From JAVVHH01 sp963848035 (GTDB lineage: Bacteria > Pseudomonadota > Alphaproteobacteria > Acetobacterales > Acetobacteraceae), in contig CAWKCD010000001.1 in the NCBI GenBank assembly GCA_963848035.1, positions 434,001 to 498,000 of the forward strand: a stretch of 64,000 nt of DNA, given 5' to 3'. Positions within the stretch are counted from its first letter, which is position 1. Each line of letters starts with the position of its first letter. Under the pieces are notes generated by a model. It was given only the letters and a program-made list of their open reading frames with translations. It was not told the DNA's origin and did no database searches. Positions 37,455 through 46,811 of this stretch are shown here, piece after piece. The translations under genes and the position numbers were made by a program.

Positions 37455-39232
37455 ATGAAGTCTCACAAAAAAAGACTCGAGGCCGTCCGTTCCGCCATGC
37501 AGGCCCAGGATCTCCAGGCTTTCCTGGTGCCGCGCGCCGACGAACATCTGGCCGAATACGTCCCGCCCAGCGCCGAACGCCTCGCCTGGCTCACCGGCTT
37601 CACCGGCAGCGCGGGCCTGGCCGTGGTCATGCCGGACCGCGCCGCCGTCTTCACCGACGGCCGCTACACCCTCCAACTCGAGACGCAGTCCGACGCCGCG
37701 CTGTTCGAACGCCATCACCTGATCGACGAGCCCCCGCCCGCCTGGCTCGCCAAAACCGCCGCAACCGGCGCGCGCATCGGCTACGATCCGCTGCTGCTGA
37801 GCGAGGAGGCGATCGCCAAATACGTCGCCGCCGGGCTGACCATGGTGCCGGCCGTGCCGAACCCGCTCGATGCCGCCTGGACCGACCGTCCCGCCGCCCC
37901 CAGCGCCCCCGCCGTGCCACACCCGCTCCGCTACGCCGGCAAGCGCTCCGCCGAGAAGCGCGCCGAGATCGCCGCCGCCTTGCGCGCCGCCAAGCAGGAT
38001 CTCGCCGTCATCACCGATCCGGCCTCGATCGCCTGGCTCCTCAACATCCGCGGCGGCGACGTCGACTTCACCCCCTTCGCGCTCGGCTTCCTGCTCGCTC
38101 GGCGCCGACGAGCAGGTCACCCTGTTCATGGACCCGGCCAAGCTCGGCCAGGAGACCCGCGCCTGGCTCGGCAACGCCGTCAGCCTCCGCACCCGCGACG
38201 AACTCGAACCCGCCCTGACTGGCCTGGCCGGCAAGCGCGTCGGCGTCGACGCCGCCGGATCGCCCGCCTGGTTCGCGCAGACGCCTCCGCCGCGCCGGCG
38301 CCACCGTGATCGACGCGACCGACCCCTGCGCCCTGCCGAAAGCCCGCAAGAACGCCGTCGAGCAGGAGGGCGCCCGCGCCGTCCATCGCCGCGACGCCAT
38401 CGCCGTCTGCCGCTTCCTGCACTGGCTCGACAGCGCCGCCGGCAAGACCACCGAGATGGGCGCCGCCGCCCAACTCCTCGCCTTCCGCGCCGAATTGCCC
38501 GAGTTCCGCGGCGAAAGCTTCCCCGCCATCTCCGGCGCCGGCGAGGACGCCGCCATCATCCATTACCGCGTCTCCCCCGAGACCGACCGCCCGCTCCGCC
38601 CCAACGAGGTCTACCTCAGCGACAGCGGCGCCCAGTTCACCGACGGCACCACCGACGTCACCCGCACCATCTGGACCGGCCCCGACGCCCCGCCCGCCGA
38701 ACTGCGCGACCGCGTCACCCGCGTCCTGCAAGGCCACATCGCCATCGCGTCGGCCGTCTTCCCCGACGGCGTCTGCGGCCCGCATCTGGACTCCTTCGCC
38801 CGCCGCGCGCTCTGGCAGCTCGGCCTCGACTATGACCACGGCACCGGTCACGGCGTCGGCAGTTTTCTATCGGTCCACGAAGGCCCTGCGAGCATTTCCC
38901 GCGCCGGCAAGATGGTGAAGCTCGCCGAGGGCATGATCCTCTCCGACGAGCCCGGCTATTACCTCCCCGGCGCCTACGGCATCCGCCTCGAGAACCTGCT
39001 CCTGGTCCAGCCCGCCCCCTTCGAAGCCGCCCGCAAGCCCTTCCTCCGCTTCGAGACCCTCACCCTCGCCCCGTTCGACCGCCGCCTGATCGACCCCGAC
39101 CTCCTCACCGAAGCCGAACGCGACTGGCTCGACGCCTATCACGCCCGTGTCCTGGAGGAAGTCGGCCCCGCCCTCGGCGAGACGGAACGCGCCTGGCTGA
39201 CCCAGGCCTGCCGCCCGATCGCTCACACGTAA
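37455..39232 (+). CDS. Aminopeptidase P-like M24 metallopeptidase (two one-base insertions)
   Basis: Xaa-Pro aminopeptidase-type enzyme with two creatinase N-terminal domains and a C-terminal pita-bread domain. The metal ligands are visible: the two aspartates in YLSDSGAQFTDGTTDVTRT, the histidine in GTGHGVGSFLSVHEGP, and the glutamates in SDEPGYY and IRLENLLLV. Extra bases at about 38094-38100 (after ALGFLL) and 38281-38287 (after AWFAQT) break the frame. Corrected length is about 591 residues, normal for the long proteobacterial form. The stop overlaps the convergent YqaA gene by 10 nt. Confidence 0.88.
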
Positions 39233-39801
39233 CGGAGCAGCACGAAGCCGAACACGATCCCCAAGACTGTGACGGTAGTGACCAACGTCAGCCGCTTCTC
39301 GATGAAATGCCGCGCCAATTCCCCGAAATACCGGATCAGCCCGGCCACGATGAAGAAACGCGCCCCCCGCGTCGCCACGCTCGCCGCCACGAACAGCGGA
39401 AAGCTGAAATGCGCCATCCCCGACGCGATCGTCACCAGCTTGTAGGGGATCGGCGTCAGCCCTTTCACCAGGATCACATACAGCCCGTATTGCTGGAACT
39501 GCGTCACCAGCGCGTCGGCCTTGGCCTCCAGATGATACAAATGGATCAGCGGCAGCGCGACCGCCTCGTACAGCCCATAGCCGATCAGGTAGCCGAGCAT
39601 CCCGCCCACCACGCTCGCCACCGTGCAGATCAGCGCCAGCCGGAACGCCCGCTCCGGCCGCGCCAACGCCATCGGCACCAGCAGCACATCCGGCGGGATC
39701 GGAAAGAAGCTGCTCTCGGCAAACGCCACCCCGGCCAGCCAGATCGGCGCGGAGCGGTTCGCCGAGAGGGCGATCACGCGGTCATACAGGGCTCTCAGCA
39801 T
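39223..39801 (-). CDS. YqaA/DedA-family inner-membrane protein
   Basis: 192 residues with several TM helices. Family features: an acidic residue in VAFAESSFFPIPPDVLLVPM, the GGMLGYLIGYGLYEA segment and the conserved KGLTPIPYKLVTIASG. This group (SNARE-associated/VTT domain) includes lipid scramblases and flippases. A precise substrate cannot be read from sequence. Confidence 0.9.
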   Translation of the reverse strand: MLRALYDRVIALSANRSAPIWLAGVAFAESSFFPIPPDVLLVPMALARPERAFRLALICTVASVVGGMLGYLIGYGLYEAVALPLIHLYHLEAKADALVTQFQQYGLYVILVKGLTPIPYKLVTIASGMAHFSFPLFVAASVATRGARFFIVAGLIRYFGELARHFIEKRLTLVTTVTVLGIVFGFVLLRYV

Positions 39802-39876
39802 GCCGGTCCCATGCCACGCTTGGTCAACCCGTTCAATCGTGGTTCAAATCCCGCCACTTTCCATCGAGGTCGTTAA

Positions 39877-40317
39877 ATGCGCCGTTTCGTGCTGCTCTGC
39901 CTGGCTCTCCTGCTCTCCCTCCCCGCCAACTTCGCCCACGCCCAAGCCGAACCGCCGCACGCATGGCTATTCGGCACCTGGACCGGCGGCCTGTTCCCGG
40001 TTCCCTCGCGCATGTCCTCTCAAGCCTGCTTCAGCCAGCCCGTGGTGATCTTCACCCGCGACCTGGTCATGCGGGCGACACTCACCGAGCAGACCCTGGC
40101 CCAGCGCGTGATCGCGACCGCCCGCGCCATACCCGGCGGCGCGGAACTCCGCTTCGCCGCCATGGCCGCCACCCCGCGCATGTTCGGCGGCGACCCCACC
40201 CCGGTCGGCTTCGGCTGCGAGGCGCCGGACGCGCTGACCGTCCAGCGCCGCGGCGAGAACGAGATCACCTTCCCCGGCTGCGCCGACTTCCCCTACCCGC
40301 TCGTCCGCTGCCACTGA
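39877..40317 (+). CDS. Secreted protein of unknown function
   Basis: 146 residues: signal peptide (MRRFVLLCLALLLSLPANFA, cleavage after AHA), then a small domain with LFGTWTGGLFPVPSRMSSQ, four cysteines (at SQACFSQ, GFGCEAP, FPGCADF and the C-terminal RCH) that could form two disulfides. Not recognised. It is followed 29 nt later by the glycosylase gene. Confidence 0.65.
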   Translation: MRRFVLLCLALLLSLPANFAHAQAEPPHAWLFGTWTGGLFPVPSRMSSQACFSQPVVIFTRDLVMRATLTEQTLAQRVIATARAIPGGAELRFAAMAATPRMFGGDPTPVGFGCEAPDALTVQRRGENEITFPGCADFPYPLVRCH

Positions 40318-40346
40318 CACCCGGCTTCCCGCATCCGCCCCCGGCG

Positions 40347-40979
40347 ATGCGGGAAGCGCTCGCCCAACTGGGCGCGGCCCATCCCGTGCTCGGCACGATC
40401 GAGCCCGCCGCCGGCCCGCTGCCGTGGCGGACTCGCCCGCGCGGCTTCGCCGGCCTCCTGCAGGCCATCACCGCGCAAATGATCAGCAATCAGGCGGCAA
40501 GCGCGATCTGGCGCCGGGTCGCCGCCCTGCCCGGCGCGCTATCCCCCGCCGGCTTGCTCGCCTTGCCCGAGGAAGCGTTACGCGCCGCCGGCTTCTCGCG
40601 CCCGAAAGTCGCCCACGCCCAGAGCCTGGCCCGCGCCTATCTGGAAAACCGCCTCGACGACGATACGATTGACACGCTCGACGACGACGCCGCCATCGCG
40701 ACCCTGGTCGCCATCCCCGGCCTCGGCCCCTGGACCGCGGAGGTCTACCTGCTCTTCGCCCTCCAACGCGTCGACGTCTTCCCCGCCGGCGACATCGCCC
40801 TCGCCGCCTCCGCCGCCGACCTGCTGGGCCTACCCGCGCGCCCCGGCCCCAAGCCGCTCCGCACGCTCGCCGACCAGTGGCGCCCCCACCGCGCCCTCGC
40901 CGCCCGCCTGCTCTGGCACCACTGGCGCCACCGCACCGGCCGCCCCAGCATGGACGACGTGCTCATCCCCACACCCTGA
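40347..40979 (+). CDS. DNA-3-methyladenine glycosylase II (AlkA-type, HhH-GPD)
   Basis: Base-excision repair glycosylase of 210 residues. The N-terminal region has FAGLLQAITAQMISNQAASA, then the helix-hairpin-helix IPGLGPWTAEVYLLF and the catalytic aspartate in VFPAGDIALA. It lacks the extra N-terminal domain of E. coli AlkA, as is usual for the short alphaproteobacterial form. The start chosen is the ATG at 40347. Confidence 0.9.
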   Translation: MREALAQLGAAHPVLGTIEPAAGPLPWRTRPRGFAGLLQAITAQMISNQAASAIWRRVAALPGALSPAGLLALPEEALRAAGFSRPKVAHAQSLARAYLENRLDDDTIDTLDDDAAIATLVAIPGLGPWTAEVYLLFALQRVDVFPAGDIALAASAADLLGLPARPGPKPLRTLADQWRPHRALAARLLWHHWRHRTGRPSMDDVLIPTP

Positions 40980-40981
40980 CC

Positions 40982-41049
40982 CGTCACTGCGAGGAGCGCA
41001 GCGACGCGGCAGTCCAGGGCCACAAGAGCCGCCCTGGACTGCCGCGTCG
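40982..41049. repeat. Palindromic repeat with 19-bp perfect arms (likely bidirectional terminator)
   Basis: Perfect inverted repeat: CGACGCGGCAGTCCAGGGC (41002-41020) and its exact complement at 41031-41049, around a 10-nt loop. A lead CGTCACTGCGAGGAGCGCAG precedes it. It fills the 78 nt between the convergent glycosylase and aldehyde dehydrogenase genes and should fold in transcripts from both sides. It is of the same type as the element at 21160-21226. Confidence 0.85.
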
Positions 41050-41057
41050 AAACACCG

Positions 41058-42495
41058 TCAGACCCCCGCCTGCGTCACGAACTTGATCGACAGATAGCTC
41101 TCGATCGCCTCCGACCCGCCCTCGGACCCGCTGCCGCTATCCTTGATCCCGCCGAACGGCACTTCCGGCAGCGCCAGCCCGATATGGTTGATCGTCATCA
41201 TCCCCGCCTCGACCTTCGCCGCCACCTGGCTCGCCCGCTTGGTCGACTTCGTGAACGCATAGCTCGCCAGCCCATAAGGCAGCCGGTTCGCCTCCTCCAC
41301 CAGATCGTCCATGTCGTCGAACGGCGCGATCACCGCCAGCGGCCCGAACGGCTCCTCGTTCATCACCCGCATCTCGGTGTTCACGCCCGTCATCACCGTC
41401 GGCTCGAAGAAATTGCCCACGTTGCCGATCCGCTTGCCCCCGGTCCGCACCTCGGCGCCCTTCTGCACCGCGTCGCGCGATCAGCCCCTCCATCGCCGTG
41501 ATCCGGCGCGGATTGGCCAGCGGGCCCATCTGGATCCCCTGCTCCATCCCGTTGCCGACCTTCACCGCCTTCGCCGCCGCCGTGAAACTATCCACGAACT
41601 GCTCGTAAGCGCTGTTCTGCACCAGGAACCGCGTCGGGCTGATGCACACCTGCCCGGCATTCCGGAACTTCGCCGCCGCCAGCATCTTCGTCGCCGCCGC
41701 GATATCCGCATCGTCGAACACGATCGCCGGCGCATGCCCGCCCAGCTCCATCGTCGCCCGCTTCATGTGCAGCCCGGCCAGCGCCGCCAACTGCTTCCCC
41801 ACCGCCGTCGACCCGGTGAACGACACCTTCCGGATGATCGGATGCGGAATCAGATACTCCGAGATCTCCGACGGCACCCCGAACACGAGCTGCACCACCC
41901 CCGCCGGCACCCCCGCATCGACGTAGCACCGCACCAGCTCCATGCACGAAGCCGGCGTCTCCTCCGGCCCCTTCACGATGATCGAGCACCCCGCCGCCAA
42001 AGCGATCGCGATCTTCCGGTTGGCCTGGTTGATCGGGAAGTTCCAAGGCGTGAACGCCGCCACCGGCCCCACCGGCTCCCGCAGCGAAAGCTGATAAACC
42101 CCCTCCGCCCGCGCCGGGATCACCCGCCCATACGTCCGCCGCGCCTCTTCCGCGAACCAGTCGATCACGTCGGCGCTGGCCATCGCCTCCATCTTCGCCT
42201 CGCCGACCGGCTTGCCCTGCTCCATCGTCATCAGCACCGCGATGTCGCCCGCCCGCTCCCGCAGCAGGTCCGCCGCCTTGCGCATGATCTTCGACCGGTC
42301 ATACGCGGACACCTTCCGCCACACCGCGAACCCCTTCTCCGCCGCCTCGAGCGCCCGATCGAGATCGGCCCGCTCCGCATGCGCCAGCTTGCCGTTCTCC
42401 TCGCCGGTCGCCGGGTTCATCACGGAGAGCGTCTTGCCGCCGGCCGCCTGCGTCCAAGCGCCATCGATGTGCAGCAGCACGTCGGGATATGACAT
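41058..42495 (-). CDS. NAD(P)-dependent aldehyde dehydrogenase, succinate-semialdehyde type (one-base insertion)
   Basis: Aldehyde dehydrogenase superfamily, about 478 residues after correction. The catalytic cysteine is in AGQVCISPTRFL and the general-base glutamate in TMELGGHAP. Cofactor and substrate blocks FTPWNFPINQANRK and VSFTGSTAVGKQLA are intact, and the ending MMTINHIGLALPEVPFGGIK is typical of the GabD/SSADH group. An extra base at about 41474-41479 breaks the frame after RRITAMEGLI. It is divergent from an aminotransferase with 65 nt between starts, which fits an aminotransferase-then-oxidation route such as GABA breakdown; the substrate is not proven. Confidence 0.87.
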
Positions 42496-42560
42496 CGGGC
42501 TTTCCTCGTCTGATTTCCCGGCCAATATGCGCAGCGCTTTCCAGCCCGGCAAGGAGACCG

Positions 42561-43792
42561 ATGCCGCCCCTCAACCCGCTCGTCACCGGCATCGAACCGC
42601 CGCCCATCCCCGAAGCCCACGCCTGGGCCGCCCGCTACGACGGCGCCCACGGCCCGGCGCTCGACCTCTGCCAGGCCGTCCCCGGCTGGGCGCCGCACCC
42701 CGACATCCTCGCCCACCTCGCCCAAGCCGCCGCCGACCCCGCGCTCGCCCGCTACGGCCTCATCAACGGCGACCTCGCCCTCCGCGAAACCTACGCCGCC
42801 GACCTCGCCGCCACCTACGGCGGCCGCGATCCACCCCGACCAGATCGCCATCACCGCCGGCTGCAACCAGGCCTTCTTCCTCGCCATGCTCGCCCTCGCC
42901 CAGCCCGGCGACAACATCCTCCTCCCCCTCCCCTGGTTCTGGAACCACCAGCAAACCTGCACCATGCTCGGCCTGGAACCCCGCCCCCTTCCCTGCGCGC
43001 GCCGAGGACGCCTTCGTCCCCGACCCGGCCCGCGCCGAAACCCTCATCGACTCCCGCACGAGAGCCATCGTCCTCATCACCCCCAACAACCCCACCGGCG
43101 CCGTCTACCCGCCCGAAACCATCGCCCGCTTCCACGACCTCTGCGTCCGCCACGACCTCTGGCTCATCCTCGACGAGACCTACCGCGACTTCCTCCCCGA
43201 AGGTCAGGACCGCGCCCACGCCCTCTTCACCGACCCCGACTGGCCCGAAAACCTGATCCAGCTCTACAGCTTCTCCAAAGCCTACAGCGTCCCCGGCGCC
43301 CGCCTCGGCGCGATCACCGCATCCGCCGCCCTGATCGCGCAATTCATGAAGGCCCTCGACTGCCTCCACATCTGCCCCCAACGCCCCGCCCAATCCGCCC
43401 TCGAATGGTCCATCCGCGCCCTCCCCGCCTGGCGCCGCGAAAACCGCGCCCGCATCAACGCCCGCGCCGCCGCCTTCCGCACCGCTCTCGCCCGCGCCCC
43501 AGCCTGGCGCCTCGACTCCCTCGGCGCCTACTTCGCCTACATCCGCCACCCCTTCCCCGACCTCGCCGCCCCCGCCGTCGCCGAACGCCTCGCCGCCGAA
43601 TTCGGCGCCACCGCCCTCCCCGGCACCGCCTTCGGCCCCGGCCAAACCACCCACCTCAGGCTCGCCTTCGCCAACACCGACCTCCTCCAACTCAGCCAAC
43701 TCTCCGACCGCCTGCTGCTTTCTCACAACGTCCGCACGCTCAACCGCGCCCGCATGAATTTTGGAGATCGCGAGCCACATCGATCGTCATGA
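42561..43792 (+). CDS. PLP-dependent class I/II aminotransferase (two one-base insertions)
   Basis: Fold-type I aminotransferase, about 409 residues after correction. Motifs: ITAGCNQAFF, the LPLPWFWNHQ active-site region, PNNPTGAVYPPE, DETYRDF, and the PLP lysine in YSFSKAYSVPGARLGA. Extra bases at about 42825-42829 (after ATYGGR) and 42994-43001 (after LEPRPLP) break the frame. AAGGAG lies just before the ATG at 42561. The specific amino donor cannot be read from sequence. Confidence 0.85.
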
Positions 43793-43959
43793 CCGGGCCC
43801 GTTCCCATCTGGCTCGCACGGGCCGATTCCGGTCTGACAGGCTCTGGGTGAAGCGATCAGAAAAACGGTCGTCCCCGGAGGCTGCCATTCGCAACATGTT
43901 GCAACGTCAGGCAAGCCGCTGCGCATAGATCAAAGGTCTCTAACAAAAGCAGACTTCTT

Positions 43960-43973
43960 TTGATCTACATCAA
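43960..43973. promoter_or_regulatory. FNR/FixK-type operator
   Basis: TTGATCTACATCAA is a perfect match to the TTGAT-N4-ATCAA box bound by FNR, FixK and Anr-type regulators. It lies about 90 nt before the GTG of the Tat-exported MBL-fold gene, within a lower-GC intergenic region that also has a GATCAA half-site at about 43928. The placement suits activation of that gene under low oxygen; no regulator gene is in the window. Confidence 0.7.
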
Positions 43974-44062
43974 AGCCGCAGACAGCGATCAATGTATTTG
44001 TGATTAGCGTAAAAAGCCATCACCCGAAAATACGGCGAAAGCGTAAAACTGCGGAGGGATCT

Positions 44063-45241
44063 GTGAACAACTTATGGTGCGCCTGCCAACTTCATGGAAC
44101 ACCCTTCGAGCGTTTCCGCCTCACTCGGCGGCAGTCGCTGAAAGCCACCGGCGTTGGTTTTGTTGCATCACTAGTTGCGATACTCGAAGGCTCGGGCCAA
44201 GTCTCACGCGCGCAGACGCTCGGCAGCAACCCGCCCGTGGTCGACGGTCTATCGGTTCGCATAGTGACAGACAATTACACTGACCGCTTCAGTGTCCCAC
44301 TGACAACGCCACGGCTGGGCGTCGAGCGGATGGGTGGAACCGAACGACCCCGCACACCGCCACACGATACGCTCGAGGCGGAATGGGGTCTGTCGATGTT
44401 CGCGCAATCCATACGTGACGACGAGATCAGGCGCGTCATGGTCGACTTCGGCTATAGTTCTGAAGTCTTGCTGACAAATATGCAAATCTTGGGTATCGAT
44501 CCTGCAAGCATCGATGCGCTGGTCTTGAGCCATGGTCATTACGATCATTTTGGCGGCTTGATGGGTTTGCTGACGGCAACAAAAGGAAGATTGAAACACG
44601 ATCTACCGTTGTTCGTCGGAGGTGAGGACTGCTTCTGCGAGCGGGAAACGACAGCGGGGGGCGACTTTGGAGCCCTCGACCGACCTGGCATCTTGGCGGC
44701 AGGCATCCAACTCATGATTGCCGAAGGGCCTGCCATCGCAGCAGGACACGCCATGACGTCAGGTCAGATCCCGAAGACCACGTACGAAGATCCGCTCCGT
44801 GCGTCACAGGAACGGATCGGCATGAGTGCCGGTCTTGGATGTGATCCCGCACTCGAGCCAGCATCGAAACACACCGGCACTTTCGTATCAGATGACTTCC
44901 AGCATGAGATCGGTACGAGTTACCTCGTCAAGGACCGCGGGCTCGTTGTCCTCACATCCTGCAGCCATCGTGGCGTGCTGAACACTATCAAACAGGCGCA
45001 GGCTGCAGCGGGAACTGACCAACTGCACGCAGTCATCGGCGGCTTTCACCTGCCACCGCCGCTCAGTGAAGAGTATGTTCGTCAGACTGTCGCGGGATTA
45101 AAATCAATGAAGCCCGACTACGTGATACCCGCCCATTGTTCTGGAGAACGCTTCTACGACATTGCGCGAGCGGAGATGCCCGGGCGCATAGTCCGATCAG
45201 CGGTCGGGACGAGATTTACGTTTGGTGCCAGAACCGGCTGA
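44063..45241 (+). CDS. Tat-exported metallo-beta-lactamase-fold hydrolase
   Basis: 392-residue MBL-fold protein. The N-terminus has a twin-arginine signal (TRRQSLKATG, a hydrophobic stretch, then a cut near SRAQ). The metal-binding motif is LSHGHYDHFGG, and a later TSCSHRGVLNTI and VIPAHCSGERF supply further ligands. The arrangement resembles the 7,8-dihydropterin-6-yl-methyl aminobenzene phosphate synthase-like MBL group, but those are cytosolic, so the substrate here is unknown. I chose the GTG at 44063 because GGAGGG lies 4 nt upstream; the frame is open to 44000. Base composition is clearly lower in GC than the flanks, which suggests transfer. Confidence 0.85.
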   Translation: MNNLWCACQLHGTPFERFRLTRRQSLKATGVGFVASLVAILEGSGQVSRAQTLGSNPPVVDGLSVRIVTDNYTDRFSVPLTTPRLGVERMGGTERPRTPPHDTLEAEWGLSMFAQSIRDDEIRRVMVDFGYSSEVLLTNMQILGIDPASIDALVLSHGHYDHFGGLMGLLTATKGRLKHDLPLFVGGEDCFCERETTAGGDFGALDRPGILAAGIQLMIAEGPAIAAGHAMTSGQIPKTTYEDPLRASQERIGMSAGLGCDPALEPASKHTGTFVSDDFQHEIGTSYLVKDRGLVVLTSCSHRGVLNTIKQAQAAAGTDQLHAVIGGFHLPPPLSEEYVRQTVAGLKSMKPDYVIPAHCSGERFYDIARAEMPGRIVRSAVGTRFTFGARTG

Positions 45242-45591
45242 CGCGAGCCGGTAGCTATACCTTTCTCATTGCCGACGCGGAGAAACGAAAGCCCATTTGG
45301 GCGCGCCGTTGCATTCGTGGCCCGCAAGTCCAACGGAGCGAGCCGCAGGGTGCGTAAGCGCAGCGCCACGCACCAACAATGCTTCGGTCGCGCGGCTGCT
45401 CTCCGGTCGAGGGCCTGTCCGGCCAAACGACCGACTATCGGCGCGAACCAGCCTACCAACTTGCTGCGTCCACGGTGCCTCGAGACCCGCACCCCACTCT
45501 TGTGCGTCAGCGGGTCTCCACCATCCGTGGCAGCTCCAGGAAGGATGCCTTGCCCGACCGCGCGCACAGTGTGTCAGAGCGGCGCGCCGTC
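45242..45591. other. Gene-free stretch with a small palindromic repeat
   Basis: No frame here looks like a real gene: several overlapping frames are open on both strands but none has a recognisable product or ribosome-binding site. The one clear structure is GGTGCGT (45349-45355) paired with ACGCACC (45368-45374) around an AGCGCAGCGCC-type loop. It matches the widespread GGTGCGTnnGCGCnGCGCnnACGCACC type of dispersed repeat found in many proteobacteria. Confidence 0.5.
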
Positions 45592-46017
45592 TTACTCCGG
45601 CTGAGGATGCTCAATCTGAACGTCATCGGCCACGGTGCTTTCGACGGTAGCGTCTTCTGCCGCGCTGGTCGCACCCTCCCCAACAGCGGCCTTCTCCGGT
45701 GGCGCTTGTTTTGAACGATCTCGGGCAGCGCCCAAGAAGCCAAATACCAGCGCGTCATGGCCGTCGAAGATCAACTGGTATTCCGCGCCGGCGGGAGCAT
45801 GGGAGGCTTGATCGATCTTGCCGACCTTCCAAATCGCCCATCCCTCGCCACGATCGACCAAACTTGGCGGCAGGTTCTCAATCCGGCTCGGCGGCCGGTT
45901 ATCGTCACGACCGCGGCGGCCCGGCCCACCTTTGCCGCCTTTGCGCTCGCGACTGTTCATGTCGAATTGCGCGGGTGCAGCAGTGTTGCCCTTGGGCGTG
46001 CGAGGTTCTTTAGCCAT
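45592..46017 (-). CDS. Small hypothetical protein with disordered ends
   Basis: 141 residues. The N-terminal third is rich in Lys, Arg, Gly and Pro (RERKGGKGGPGRRGRDD), likely RNA- or nucleic-acid-contacting or disordered. The middle has a more ordered segment EGWAIWKVGKIDQAS with AEYQLIFDGHDALVFGFLG. The C-terminus is acidic and Ala-rich. No family recognised. Confidence 0.55.
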   Translation of the reverse strand: MAKEPRTPKGNTAAPAQFDMNSRERKGGKGGPGRRGRDDNRPPSRIENLPPSLVDRGEGWAIWKVGKIDQASHAPAGAEYQLIFDGHDALVFGFLGAARDRSKQAPPEKAAVGEGATSAAEDATVESTVADDVQIEHPQPE

Positions 46018-46285
46018 GGACCGTCTCCTAGGCCGAACCGATGCGGATTGCCACCACTTAGCCTCGGTGCCACGCGCCGAGCCCGGCTAGATCGACACTG
46101 TGCGATCCCGTCAGCTTCGCCGAACGAACGACAGCTTTCGAGCGTCGGCTAAATGAGTTGGAACGGCGCCAAGCGGGCGTATAACAGACCCGCCTAGCGC
46201 AAGCCGTAGATCGCCGACAGCCCGCGAACGGCCCGATCGATCAACCCCGTCCAACACCGCCGAGCCCTCAACCGACCAAAGCACC

Positions 46286-46696
46286 TTGCCATCCCCACCC
46301 AACAATGTTCTTCTTTCGTTCGTGCTCTCCCCAGCAACCCGCGCCGCCGCCTTCCTTCTCGCCGAGCTCCTCCTGCGGCTGCTCCGGGCGCTCATCGCCG
46401 CATCCGCCGACCTCCCCGCCGAAACCGCCACATCTCTGCAGCGCAGCCTCGAAGACCTCGTCCAGCGTCTTCGTCACCTCGCCCACACCGGCGAAGTCGC
46501 GACCGACCAGCCGCAAACAGCCCCGCGCGCCGTCACCTCGACCCGCCCCATCCCCCACGCTGACCTGGGACCGCGCCATCCCACGCGCCTCCGCCGCGCC
46601 TCCCAGCGCCCCACGCCAATCCACGCGCACCAAGCCGCCCACCAGCGACTCCGACGACAGATCGCCTCCCAAACACCAACCTCTTTTCACGTCTAA
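46286..46696 (+). CDS. Doubtful ORF in the 46018-46811 gap
   Basis: The 794 nt between 46018 and 46811 hold no gene I recognise. The best candidate is this 136-codon frame starting at a TTG. Its central part (FLLAELLLRLLRALIAASAD, then LQRSLEDLVQRLRHLAHTGE) reads like two amphipathic helices, and its third codon positions are mostly G or C, as in real genes here. There is no good ribosome-binding site, other frames overlap it on both strands, and the tail is Pro/Thr/Arg-rich and random-looking. It may be a decayed gene. Confidence 0.25.
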   Translation: MPSPPNNVLLSFVLSPATRAAAFLLAELLLRLLRALIAASADLPAETATSLQRSLEDLVQRLRHLAHTGEVATDQPQTAPRAVTSTRPIPHADLGPRHPTRLRRASQRPTPIHAHQAAHQRLRRQIASQTPTSFHV

Positions 46697-46811
46697 TCCG
46701 TTACGATAGCGCAACAAAAACGTGCCACCAGGCCCGCCAAGCGGAGCCTAACCGCCACCCCACGCCCAGCTTAAGCGTTAGCGCACCCCGACGGCGCCGC
46801 GTCCGGCCGCC

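Noticed and set aside
39840..39869. TTCAAAT followed by CCCGCCAC...CCA, reminiscent of a tRNA T-arm and 3' end, between the YqaA-like and secreted-protein genes
   Set aside because: The T-stem does not pair over five base pairs, and the upstream sequence offers no matching acceptor stem, D-arm or anticodon arm at the right distances.
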